Source: Lentimicrobium saccharophilum (GTDB taxonomy: Bacteria > Bacteroidota > Bacteroidia > Bacteroidales > Lentimicrobiaceae). From it: 64,000 nt of DNA. The notes under the pieces were generated by a model. That model did no database searches. It saw nothing but the letters and a program-made list of their open reading frames with translations, and was not told where the DNA came from. Positions 9,228-18,500 of this stretch are shown in pieces. The stretch spans positions 992,001-1,056,000 of the forward strand of contig NZ_DF968183.1 in the NCBI RefSeq assembly GCF_001192835.1, in the 5' to 3' direction. Every line of letters begins with the position of its first letter. The first letter of the stretch is position 1. The translations under genes were made by a program, and so were the position numbers.

Positions 9228-10322
9228 CTATAGCAATTCCAGAAATTGCTTTGCAACATTCTTTATATTATAACTTTGTATATTATCAACTACATGCATT
9301 CCCGAATAATCGCCTTCCAGAAACTGATCAATCAGAACTGGATCAAGCGGTGATCTTACATTAAGAATGGGCCGCCCTGCCAGTGCATAATCAATAAGTT
9401 TACTTGGCACCTGAACTGACGTATTGTTATCAAAATTTACCAGAAAATCCATTTTACTCAGCACTTCAAGCAAAGCTTCACGGGGAATATAATTCATTAC
9501 CACCAGTTTCCCATTCAGTTTTTCTTTATATAAATCTAGTAATGCAGATGCACTTGTATAGATAATAAACCTAAAGTTAATACTGATATTTAAAAGATAA
9601 TCCAAAAATGGCCTTGGATCTCTTATTCCGGGGATAAAACCTCCGGCATAAGCGAATGTCGGAATCTCATTAGCCACATAGTTTACAGGATTTTGCTCAG
9701 AATCAAATCTAAAGCCCTGAGGTATAATTTTTATTTTTTTATGGAATTCCGGATAATAACCAATTTTTGCAGTTTCAACCGGTATGCTGATAAAGTCAGT
9801 CTTATGCATAAACCACTTTTCAATAAAACTGAAATAAAACCACTTTCTGAAACTATCGGTTCTTTCCCCCATATAAGGGTCACCACAATCAGCTACCCAT
9901 ATTTTTGCAATTCTGTTTTTTGATGTTCTTGCCCAGGCAACGCCCCAATGAATCGGATAGGGGACGGCAATAGAAACTAACAGGTCGTAACCCTTTACTC
10001 CTTTCAAGGCTTTCTTGACTTTGTAAACAAGTTCGATATCAGGATATTCTATACTTAATGATAGAAATCTAAATACCGCTCTCGTCAAAAAGAAACCAAT
10101 TCTTGAATTACCAAAATCAGGACTTCTAAACTTAAGGCTCCCCAAATCTCTTATTTTCACATTAAACTCTCTTTCAAAATCATTATGAATTTTCGGCTTC
10201 TTTAAGGTAAATACGACCACCTCATGACCCTGCCGGGCGAACTCTTTACATAATTCAGTTGCCCTGTAAGCTCTGGGGGAATTCTCCGGAAAAAAACTTC
10301 GTGTAACGATAAGAATTCTCAT
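9228..10322 (-). CDS. Glycosyltransferase (GT-B fold, GT4-like)
   Basis: A 364-aa glycosyltransferase. It opens with MRILIVTRSFFPENSPRAYR, then ELCKEFARQGHEVVVFT, the usual Rossmann first strand and helix of GT4-like enzymes. The C-terminal half has PTFAYAGGFIPGIRDPR and VPSKLIDYALAGRPIL, which corresponds to the sugar-nucleotide binding loop. The E-x7-E signature is degenerate (the second part is SKLIDYALAG). It would transfer a sugar from a nucleotide donor to the growing repeat unit. Its ATG overlaps the flippase stop (ATGA), so the two are translationally coupled. Confidence 0.8.
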   Translation of the reverse strand: MRILIVTRSFFPENSPRAYRATELCKEFARQGHEVVVFTLKKPKIHNDFEREFNVKIRDLGSLKFRSPDFGNSRIGFFLTRAVFRFLSLSIEYPDIELVYKVKKALKGVKGYDLLVSIAVPYPIHWGVAWARTSKNRIAKIWVADCGDPYMGERTDSFRKWFYFSFIEKWFMHKTDFISIPVETAKIGYYPEFHKKIKIIPQGFRFDSEQNPVNYVANEIPTFAYAGGFIPGIRDPRPFLDYLLNISINFRFIIYTSASALLDLYKEKLNGKLVVMNYIPREALLEVLSKMDFLVNFDNNTSVQVPSKLIDYALAGRPILNVRSPLDPVLIDQFLEGDYSGMHVVDNIQSYNIKNVAKQFLELL

Positions 10323-11827
10323 TTGGCAATTGTGCCTTGAAAAATTGGTTTAATAACAGAAATATAATTTAGATTAAACAATCTGGCAGTTGGCAACAAC
10401 AACACCCCAAAGAAAATAAATGATAATATCAGAAATAAAATATTCTCAACAGGAAAAGGCATTAACCCGATAAGCAACTTTACACTTATCATTACCAGTA
10501 TGGAATGCAGCAATAAGAGCAAAATCTCCTTTCCCGGTATCAACTCGAACACTCTTATATTTAACTTAACGCCCACGTGCCTCAGAGAAACAGCAATTTT
10601 TACAACTGCCATAGCTGTTGAAAAAACTGCTAGAATGACCGGTGAGTCAAAACCGATAACAACCATATACCCCCCGGCCCATGCAATAATAGCAAAACAC
10701 ATATGCATTCTTGCATAAAATCGGGTTTCACCAAGGGCAAACAATAGAGGGGCAAAAACAATAATGTTAAAAAAATTTAACATCATGGCGATACTGAAAT
10801 AAACCGCAGAGTTGGCATATGTATCGGAGTAAAGCGTTACCACGGTAAGCCTGGAATTAAAGAGAAAAAAGATAACAATCGGGTAGATGATGATTGCCGA
10901 TTTTGTTAACGCGTTCCTCCACAGTTCAAGCAATTCTGCAGTCCCGTTTCCATTGGTGTTCTCATGAATTAATTTCGAGAAAAGCGGCATTAGCACAACG
11001 GAAGTTGCTCCGGTAACCATCCCCACAAAAGGCAGTTCAATAAATCCATTGGAAAACTCAGCAAATACTTCTATCCCGAAATACCGGCTGATGTAAAACT
11101 GATCAGCCGAGCGGATCGCCATTCCCCATAAACTGGCGCCTACCAGTGGAAGACTATACCCGAAAACCTCCTTTAAGGTTAGTGAAGATCCCTGCCGCAT
11201 AAGGCCACGGAAAGGTATATTCTTATAATATAAAGCGATGATTAACATTAAAACCGAAACCACCAGCCAACCGTAAATAGCATGAATATAAGTTCCTTTA
11301 AACAGAATAACCGGTAGTACAATAAACAGCAACATCAATGACCTGGAGACTGTATTATATATAGCTATATAGATAGTCTTCTTATAAGTCGAAAAAATCC
11401 CATCAATTCCCAGGGTTGGTAGTAACAACAGGGGAATCGGCGAAAATATTCTCAGCCCTCTGCTTAACTCCGGATTTTTTAATAATGATGCAATGATATC
11501 AGCGGTCAAAAAAAGAAACAGACTAAAAACACCTCCTGCAATCAGAAGTACCTTAGTCACTTTAATTACGATATCTTTTCCTTGCTCAGCAGTATACCGG
11601 GGAAGAAAGTATGCAAAAACACTTGGAAGACCTGCAGAAAAAATAATCAGCAACGTATTATAAACATACAAAATCTGCCTGTAGGTCCCATAATCCGTCT
11701 TATTAAAATATCTGGAAAGTATCGCCGCGCTTACAATCGCCAGGGCAAATGAACTCAGGCTCCCCATGGCAACCCACATTGCCTGAATCGTTTTGCCCTC
11801 CGCGCGCAACAAATACCTCAAATCCAT
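10319..11827 (-). CDS. Polysaccharide flippase (Wzx/PST family)
   Basis: A 502-aa membrane protein with roughly fourteen hydrophobic segments and an N-terminus (ALAIVSAAILSRYFNKTDYG) typical of the polysaccharide-transport branch of the MOP superfamily. It should flip lipid-linked repeat units across the inner membrane for the polymerase encoded just downstream. The conserved charged residue pattern R-S-A-D-Q-F-Y-I-S-R-Y-F-G around residue 245 is usual for Wzx. It lies 36 bases after the regulator gene and overlaps the next gene by 4 bases. Together with the Wzy-like gene it shows a Wzx/Wzy-dependent pathway. Confidence 0.85.
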   Translation of the reverse strand: MDLRYLLRAEGKTIQAMWVAMGSLSSFALAIVSAAILSRYFNKTDYGTYRQILYVYNTLLIIFSAGLPSVFAYFLPRYTAEQGKDIVIKVTKVLLIAGGVFSLFLFLTADIIASLLKNPELSRGLRIFSPIPLLLLPTLGIDGIFSTYKKTIYIAIYNTVSRSLMLLFIVLPVILFKGTYIHAIYGWLVVSVLMLIIALYYKNIPFRGLMRQGSSLTLKEVFGYSLPLVGASLWGMAIRSADQFYISRYFGIEVFAEFSNGFIELPFVGMVTGATSVVLMPLFSKLIHENTNGNGTAELLELWRNALTKSAIIIYPIVIFFLFNSRLTVVTLYSDTYANSAVYFSIAMMLNFFNIIVFAPLLFALGETRFYARMHMCFAIIAWAGGYMVVIGFDSPVILAVFSTAMAVVKIAVSLRHVGVKLNIRVFELIPGKEILLLLLHSILVMISVKLLIGLMPFPVENILFLILSFIFFGVLLLPTARLFNLNYISVIKPIFQGTIAK

Positions 11828-11863
11828 TCTATAAAAGATTATTCTTTTGTAGATTCAACAAAC

Positions 11864-12397
11864 TCATAAGCCTGATTGATATAACAATAACCTTTCCGGA
11901 TGTTCTTTCGCCACTTTCCACACTTCGTCAGGCAAAAGATACTCGTACCGGATCTTCCGCTCCGTCATCCCCTCAACCCTGGCAATATAGCCTGCAAGCG
12001 CCTCCTGATTGATTTTATCACCTATCAGCAACAGACTGATCGTATCACTATCCCTCCCCCTCGCAAAATCGCCCACCAGCCAGGCTTGCTCCAGTCCACC
12101 CAGACGCTTCAGTACATTCTGAACCACCTGGTCTATCCCGGTGTATTTCAGCAATATACTGTTGATATCCTTGAAAAGCGGATGGTTGATATTGGCGGAA
12201 AAAATCTTCTTGTTCCCCTCAAAATGGCTAACCAGCATCCCTGCCTCCTCAAAGCGGTTCAATTCAACCCGGATGCCATTGGTGGACTCCCCGAATTCCG
12301 CCTCCAGGTCACGCAGATAGGACCTGGTGGAAGCGTTCAGAAAGAACTTCACCAGCAGTTTTAAACGGGTTTTGGAAGTGATAAGGGTATCGAGCAT
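11864..12397 (-). CDS. Winged-helix regulator with degenerate nucleotidyltransferase domain
   Basis: A 177-aa protein in two parts. Residues 1-70 form an ArsR/MarR-like winged helix (TRSYLRDLEAEFGESTNGIR, then a wing ending NKKIFSAN). Residues about 95-175 resemble a small nucleotidyltransferase domain, with WLVGDFARGRDSD corresponding to the G-S-x-A-R-G-x-x-S-D site. The following acidic residue expected for catalysis is replaced (SDTISL rather than SD-x-DL), so the domain may only bind a nucleotide or ligand. Proteins of this architecture often head Bacteroidota polysaccharide operons. It is the first gene after the promoter at 12517-12546, with a 113-base leader. It probably controls the operon; direct proof is absent. 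Confidence 0.75.
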   Translation of the reverse strand: MLDTLITSKTRLKLLVKFFLNASTRSYLRDLEAEFGESTNGIRVELNRFEEAGMLVSHFEGNKKIFSANINHPLFKDINSILLKYTGIDQVVQNVLKRLGGLEQAWLVGDFARGRDSDTISLLLIGDKINQEALAGYIARVEGMTERKIRYEYLLPDEVWKVAKEHPERLLLYQSGL

Positions 12398-12409
12398 CAG
12401 GCAGAAGTC

Positions 12410-12434
12410 AGAGCCCCCGATAATAGGGGGATCT
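12410..12434 (-). promoter_or_regulatory. Leader hairpin upstream of the polysaccharide-operon regulator
   Basis: Inverted repeat AGAGCCCCC / GGGGGATCT with one G/A mismatch and a 7-base loop. It lies 12 bases before the ATG of the regulator gene, inside the predicted 5' leader. It could shade the start region or serve as an operator. No T-run follows, so it is not a simple terminator. Confidence 0.4.
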
Positions 12435-12516
12435 CCGGCAGATTTCCCGGGTGGTTATAAAGCTTCGCCACGTCAGTCCCATATTGGCGCTAACCGTAAT
12501 CTGAGAAATCGAGTAA

Positions 12517-12546
12517 CAAATATACTCATTAATTATTGAAAGTCAA
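12517..12546 (-). promoter_or_regulatory. Bacteroidota-type promoter of polysaccharide locus I
   Basis: On the minus strand, TTG (12544-12546) is followed by 19 bases and then TATATTTG (12517-12524). This matches the TTG / TAnnTTTG form used by the Bacteroidota primary sigma factor. Transcription would start near 12510, giving a leader of about 113 bases before the regulator. All genes from 12397 to the left edge run in this direction with short gaps, so this is probably the main promoter of the locus. Confidence 0.6.
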
Positions 12547-12948
12547 GTTTTTTTACACTTATTTTCAGGCTTTGCACCTGCTTTGTTCAATAAAACTATG
12601 ACTCTCCGGCATTCCGGTTACTAGAATTATTAATTGCAAAATCTTATAAAAGTCATTTTCAACATCGCAAGCCACGTCAACCAGCTATTTCAGAAGTAAC
12701 ACAGCCTGAAACGCCTGATTAAACGTACAAGTGTAACAATATGTTTATGGAATGCCTGATATTAAAAGAAAATCAATTATGAATCGTACAAGACTCTGTA
12801 AATCTGTCACATTAAATAAACGGTACAGTGAACTTTTTAAATATTGATTTTCAGCATGATCACAATGATAGCAATGGGCGTCTGAACTTCTCAGACCTGC
12901 ATATTTTTAATAATAAAATAATGTGGCGGCTTACTGAAGAATCAGACC

Positions 12949-14061
12949 TTAAAACCTGATTGTTGTATTCAAAGGCTTGCCGGGCGCAATAAAAGCATTC
13001 TCTACCACAAAACCGAGCGGAATTGAACCCTGCACTGCAGCAGCATCGCCATTTAACTTAATAGACAACTCAATGGTAGAATAAGCGGGCAGATCCAAAG
13101 GATAGATCAAACCATAGCCTTGCGCCTCTTTTCCGGGAACCAGGTGAAAATCAATTCCGCTGTAATTGGTTACAAAAACACTTCTGCGGTTATTTACTGA
13201 CGCCCTGGCATTATTCTCCTGCCCGGTACACGCAGCAAACAATCGTTTCAACCATTCTTCACGCCCATACAGATCGCCATCGAAGTAAACCACAGTCCTT
13301 TTTTCGAAAAGTGCATCCTTAACACCTTTAACAGTCCGTTCCCTGGCAAATACGATGGTCATAGGCCGCTTCTCCCCCTGCGCCAGATTGTATTCCTGTG
13401 CAATAGTCCCGTGAATATCAGAATTCCCGAGTAAAGTAAGGTCCTTTTCAAGCGCCCAGGCAAAAGCTGCAGGGTAGTATTCCTTATAGTTAACTATTTC
13501 AATCCCATGCAGCATCCCCTGATTCAATAATCCGGAGTGTTCATCAAACCAGAGGATGGTATCCGGTTGCTGTGCTTTCCATCCGGGATGATTCCAGAAT
13601 ATAAAAGCACCCTGCCTTTTCGCTTCAGCAAAGGCATCTTCCCATTTTGCCGTATCCAGCCGGTTCACATCATCCAGAAATAAGGCATTGGAATGTCCCG
13701 GAGGCATTCTCCGGGTTATTTCCCCGCCTTGTATCAATAAAATGCCCAGTTTTTCTGCTTTATCAGCAGCCAATTGATATGGCCGGTTCAGGTCAGTATT
13801 AACATCAGACTTAAATGGCTTATACTCGATGTGATCCGTTATGGCAATTACATCCAGCCCTTCCTGCCAGGCCTCAACAACCCGGAGTGTTGGCCACACC
13901 AGTCCGTCAGAAAAAACCGTGTGAATATGAAAATCACACTTTAATGTATGATAGCCCGGGATATCGGGAATATTGAAGTTACGGCGCGCACCATCCTGTG
14001 CAATGAGGCCGGTAAATAAACCCGTAAAGACGAAAAATAACAGAATAATTTTTCTTTTCAT
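12949..14061 (-). CDS. Exported PHP-domain phosphoesterase
   Basis: A 370-aa secreted or periplasmic protein: MKRKIILLFFVFTGLFTGLIAQ is a clear signal peptide. The PHP metal-site pieces follow in order: DFHIHTVFSDG (about 43), AITDHIEYKP (about 74), IQGGEITRR (about 110), FWNHPGW (about 150) and LLGNSDIHG (about 215). These His/Asp/Glu ligands bind a di- or trinuclear metal centre that cleaves phosphate esters. The length and layout match the Bacteroidota PHP phosphodiesterase group typified by Sb-PDE. A C-terminal beta-rich segment (about 290-370) lacks known motifs. Convergent or shared transcription with neighbours is not obvious; it stands 69 bases after the PlsC-like gene in the same direction. 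Confidence 0.8.
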   Translation of the reverse strand: MKRKIILLFFVFTGLFTGLIAQDGARRNFNIPDIPGYHTLKCDFHIHTVFSDGLVWPTLRVVEAWQEGLDVIAITDHIEYKPFKSDVNTDLNRPYQLAADKAEKLGILLIQGGEITRRMPPGHSNALFLDDVNRLDTAKWEDAFAEAKRQGAFIFWNHPGWKAQQPDTILWFDEHSGLLNQGMLHGIEIVNYKEYYPAAFAWALEKDLTLLGNSDIHGTIAQEYNLAQGEKRPMTIVFARERTVKGVKDALFEKRTVVYFDGDLYGREEWLKRLFAACTGQENNARASVNNRRSVFVTNYSGIDFHLVPGKEAQGYGLIYPLDLPAYSTIELSIKLNGDAAAVQGSIPLGFVVENAFIAPGKPLNTTIRF

Positions 14062-14130
14062 TCATTAATGATTAATGGATTATCATCCGGATTAAACCAA
14101 TCAGTCTTACTTTTCGAAAGCCCTTTCTCA

Positions 14131-14691
14131 TCATTTTTCAGGCGGAAGGGAAAATTTTTCAGGATGGCGGGGATGTTTATCCTTATAGAATTGCCTGATC
14201 ATGCTGAAATCTTCATCATAATTCCCTGAAGGCATAAAAGAAGGACCAAACCCCCCTTCCTTGGTTTTGTAATCCAGAAATCCCATAACAACCGGGACAT
14301 TTGAATTTTCGGCAATAAAATAAAATCCGCGTTTCCAGTTCCGGTTCAGTTTCCTGGTGCCTTCAGGAGTAATGGTAAGAATCATCTTTTCTTTCCTTTG
14401 AAATACCTCGGTCAGTTGATGAACGATATTGGTGCTGTGCCCCCTGTCGACCGGAATACCCCCCATTGCACGCAGAATTCTGCCGGTAAACCAGTTAAAG
14501 GCTTCCTTTTTAATAAGAAAATAGGATTTATAACCAAGACTTGCATACCCCAGCCAGCCGTAGAAGAAATCTATATTTGCCGTATGCGGAGCCATCATAA
14601 CCACACACTTTCCGGCACCTTCGGGAATGTTACCGACAATACGCCAGCCAAGGATTTTCAGAAGGAATGATGCGATGTATTTTTTTATCAT
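14131..14691 (-). CDS. PlsC-like 1-acyl-glycerol-3-phosphate acyltransferase family protein
   Basis: A 186-aa membrane-associated acyltransferase. It has the acyltransferase block I HTANID (H-x4-D), block II GRILRAMGGIPVDRG, and block III TPEGTRK. The family transfers an acyl chain to lysophosphatidic acid or a related acceptor. It is shorter than canonical PlsC (about 240 aa) and more like the small variant group often found in Bacteroidota. The longer frame begins at 14745, but the ATG at 14689-14691 overlaps the sugar-kinase stop (ATGA) and yields M-I-K-K-Y-I-A-S-F, so I choose it. The acceptor lipid is not known. Confidence 0.8.
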   Translation of the reverse strand: MIKKYIASFLLKILGWRIVGNIPEGAGKCVVMMAPHTANIDFFYGWLGYASLGYKSYFLIKKEAFNWFTGRILRAMGGIPVDRGHSTNIVHQLTEVFQRKEKMILTITPEGTRKLNRNWKRGFYFIAENSNVPVVMGFLDYKTKEGGFGPSFMPSGNYDEDFSMIRQFYKDKHPRHPEKFSLPPEK

Positions 14692-15587
14692 ATCCGGTAA
14701 GGAGGGGCACCCTGCCAGCCAATGAAATTCTCCCGGCTGCCGCAAACCTCTGCTGCAAAGATAATCGCCCTGCCGATTGCTTCATCCCAAAAAACTTCAT
14801 CAGGCAAAATATTTCCGTATTGGTGGATTACGGATGCCAATCCAGCATTAAAGCTGTCGCCCGCACCAACTGTGCTGACAACCGTCACAGCCGGAACATG
14901 ATAATGTTTTGTAAACCAAGGTGTAAACAAATCCACACCTTCCCGGTTCCGTGTATAAACCAGCAGTTTGCATCCGGATTCCCTGACGAAATCATAGGCA
15001 TGCTTTCCATTCTCTGCACCTGCAATCAGATTCATGTCTTCATCCGAGGCACGCACCAGGTCAGCCATCGAAATATTTCTAATGATGGCTGAAATGGTTT
15101 GAGGCAGATTATCAAGGTGGGGTCTCCTGAAATTAGGATCGTATAAAACCGTGGCACCTGATTCAACCGCCCTGCTGACAACTCTCCCGATATTGCCTTG
15201 ATTTCTGTCTGATATAGAATAATAAGAGCCGAACATCAGCAAATCTGCTGAATTAAAATCAGGGTTCCTGAACTCAGGGGCAATGGTTGGCAACTGATGG
15301 TAAAACTGATAGGCGGCATCACCACGATCGTCGAGGAATGCCAGTGCCAGCGTGCTCTTCCCTTCATAAACCAATAAATGATTGATGGTTACACCATTTT
15401 TCGAAAGAAAATCATGGATCATATCCCCGATACGGTCATTACCCGTTTCGGAAATAAAGGCAACAGGCTGACCATATCTGCCGAGCGAAACTGCAGAATT
15501 GAGCATACTGCCGCCCGGGCAGGACCATTCCGGCTGTCCGTTTCTGAAAATAATATCCAGCAGACATTCACCTATAGTGTAGATCAT
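14688..15587 (-). CDS. PfkB-family carbohydrate kinase (fructokinase-like)
   Basis: A 299-aa ribokinase/PfkB-fold kinase that should phosphorylate a free sugar with ATP in the cytoplasm. The N-terminal signature is GGSMLNSAVSLGRYG (about 27-41), and the C-terminal ATP/catalytic signature is STVGAGDSFNAG near residue 240, whose Asp is the catalytic base. The opening M-I-Y-T-I-G-E-C-L-L-D-I-I-F is typical of fructokinase-like members. It lies 5 bases after the porU gene end and is translationally coupled to the PlsC-like gene. The exact sugar is not determined. Confidence 0.85.
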   Translation of the reverse strand: MIYTIGECLLDIIFRNGQPEWSCPGGSMLNSAVSLGRYGQPVAFISETGNDRIGDMIHDFLSKNGVTINHLLVYEGKSTLALAFLDDRGDAAYQFYHQLPTIAPEFRNPDFNSADLLMFGSYYSISDRNQGNIGRVVSRAVESGATVLYDPNFRRPHLDNLPQTISAIIRNISMADLVRASDEDMNLIAGAENGKHAYDFVRESGCKLLVYTRNREGVDLFTPWFTKHYHVPAVTVVSTVGAGDSFNAGLASVIHQYGNILPDEVFWDEAIGRAIIFAAEVCGSRENFIGWQGAPPYRI

Positions 15588-15592
15588 GAAAT

Positions 15593-18500
15593 TTATCTGA
15601 CCATAACCACTTTCACCGTGTTGCCGGAGGTATACCCATTACGGTCGCGGATCATAAGACGACAGAGGTAAAGACCTGCTCTGACCGGACTCCCGTCGTC
15701 ATTACGGCCATCCCAGTGGATATTACCGGCTGTATACCCTTCCGAAATCACCCGTTCGGGTCCGATTGTCCTCACCAGCATCCCTGATGAAGAATAAACA
15801 TTCAGTTCAACGTCAAATTTACCATCAAACTGATTATGACCAAACCGGAACCAAACATCAGCACCCGATGGATTCGGATAAGCCACTACCTCGTCCACTG
15901 CAAGAACTATCTTACGTTTTACAGTAAAATTGATGCTCGACTGACCTGAGTTATTGAATACATCCCAGGCTTTCAGGGTAAGGGTATGTTCGCCATCCGG
16001 CAGATTAAAATACTGATAATTAATCATCCCGCTCTGATAGCTGTCAAGATCCGAAACATAATAATCGTTCAGCACAATGCCATCGTAGCTGTCACCGTCG
16101 ATGGTAGCAACAATATCATGCCCGATTCCGTTGCCTACCGTGTTTATCCCGCTCTCATCATACAGATAAGCAATCAGTTTGGGATTTTCACTTGTAATGC
16201 CCCCATCAATAAAATTGGTGTCATTCAGGAAAAGCCTGATAGCCGGCCCGGTAAGATCTGTCTGATTTTGAGCAACCGACCCGCCGATTTTAAAATCGGT
16301 AGAATACCCATGTGCATCTTCAATGCCATTGGATGCATATAAACTGATTTTGCCATTCCCTATGGAATAATCAATATCCCTGGGCACCGGGAATGTAAAT
16401 GTAAAGTTTCCTTCCTTAACTGACGCTTTTCCCTGGTAAACAATGTTTTTCTGGGCCTTGAATTCGACAACAAAACTTTCGGGATGCTGTCCGAGGGTAT
16501 TAACCTTAGAAGGTTTGTCAAAAACCTTAACAGATAAGACGCCGTTAAAGTCATCCATAAATGTTCCGTCGACACGTCTCACTTCCCCCGAAACTGTCAC
16601 AAGACTGTTTGCAAACAGGGTATCGGCAGGATTACCGGTAACAGCGTCGGTGATTGAGGTTGTTACTACCCTGTGCTGTGGAATAGGCAGGCGCATAGAA
16701 GGATCGCCAAACAAGGTCAAATGTCGCGTGTTCGGAGAATTCCCATTGGTATTTTTGGTGTATTTCAACACATCTCCCAGGCGGGGAATTTCATGACTTT
16801 TTACATCGAACAGGGTATCGGCAAAACTAAGGTTAAGCTGCGAATTACTTGAGGCAAAAGCCAGACGGGTGGTGGTAATCATCGACATGGCCCCTCCTTC
16901 GGGATTAAGGAATACCAGTTCACCGGCCGAAGTATGAAGGGGATTGTCAAACCTCGAAAACTCACAGGTTGCTGTAAAGAACATTCCCATCCTTTCATAA
17001 TTGGTCCAGGCATTGATGTCGGAAATTTCAAGCACCCTTTCATCAGCCCATCCGACTTCCCCGCCATGTCCGACATAATTCACCAGCAGCGCCCCTTTTT
17101 CAACACGGCTCACAATTTCGCGATTTACATCAGGGTAACGGCCTCCTCCGGGCGTCGATTGCTTTTTATATGCATCAAAATAAATTTTATTGACGTTATA
17201 AACCGGATCAAGCGTGTCAATGCTATTTATCAGCTTTTCGGCCTGGTTCAGGTGAGTGTTTCTGTTTTCATCATCCGCCGGCACCACAATCACATTGCGC
17301 CAATCGCCATGCGTGGAAGCCGGATTTTCGAGGTAATGCAAAATTTTATCTGTAACGACTTTTGATTGTTCAGCATTTCTGACCGGGAGCCGTCCAATAC
17401 CGATATCCAACAATCCGGCAGCATTCAGCGCACCTTCGCCTTCATCCAGCAGACCATAATAATCATCAGTAAGGAAAGAGTTTACCAGATGCACAGAATT
17501 ATCGCTCTGGTACGTTGGAATAAAAATGGAATTACCTGCCACCCTGTTCTTCACATCGTATGAAGCATTGCCAAAAAGCAGCAGATATTTGGGAAATCCG
17601 GCCTCCCTGCCACGATCGTAAAGCATCTTCATAAAGTCACGGATTGCAGTAATATCCTGTATCCCCGAAGAAAACTCATTGTAAATTTCGGGGAGAGGCA
17701 CAACGATGGCCGAAATTTCTCCCTTATTGTTGTGGGCTGCCGCCAGTCGCGTGGCATCAGTATTAAAATCAGGATGTGTTACGATAATCAGATCGTAATT
17801 ACCGGTAGAATGCAGATTCTGATTTTTTACTTTCTCACCAAGTTTCACCTCATTGAAAGTAGAATTGTCATGCGCGATCATCTCAACCAGCCGTTCTGTA
17901 TTTCTCTTGAAAGTATATTGATTCCCAACTCTTACAGGCTGAATGAATTTTACATCGGCCGGATCGGTAACATCCCAGATCTCAAGTCCTTCAACTGCAT
18001 TATCGAGTGTAAAGGAAGTAATCCTTCCAGCGGAAACCGTTTTCGGGTCCCTGAACGCAAGCTGCCCTCCCGGATACTTCAACCGGCAACGGACATTCAA
18101 TGAAACAAAATCAATGTAACCGAAATCGGTGCTGCTCACCGGGTTAAATCTTACCTGAACATCAAGTTTATTGCTCCCAGGTACAAATGAAGTGGTTGTG
18201 GTAACTTCTCTTACATAGTCCCAATCAGAAACGATTTTTGACAACGAGCTGCTTGCTACCTGTTCGCCATTTACCAGAATATTAAAGGAAATCTGCCCTG
18301 CCAATGACCTGCCTGCCAACCCATAACGAACAAGGGCTGTTTCATTTGCTACCGGCTCAGCAAACTGAAAAGAAGGAATTGAAAACGTTCTGGTATAGTA
18401 ATCCAGTTTCTCCCCGAACCATTTTCTTCCGCTTTTAATCAGACTGAGGTTATCATTTTCATGAACCCGGAAATCGGTATATTCAACTGAATAAAAGTTA

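Larger units (their letters stand above)
12398..12948. other. Intergenic region between polysaccharide locus I and the PHP gene
   Basis: About 550 bases without a convincing gene. The left part holds the leader hairpin and promoter listed separately. From 12547 to 12948 the sequence is AT-rich, with frequent stops in all frames and only very short reading frames (13 codons at most around 12741). A weak ATCAG/CTGAT repeat lies just after the PHP gene stop. No RNA gene was recognised. Confidence 0.6.

Noticed and set aside
12327-12539. 70-codon plus-strand frame over the locus I leader
   Set aside because: It covers the regulator start, hairpin and promoter of the opposite strand and encodes nothing recognisable.
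14692-14745. Longer N-terminus of the PlsC-like protein
   Set aside because: The upstream extension lies within the sugar-kinase coding end; the ATGA overlap gives a natural start.
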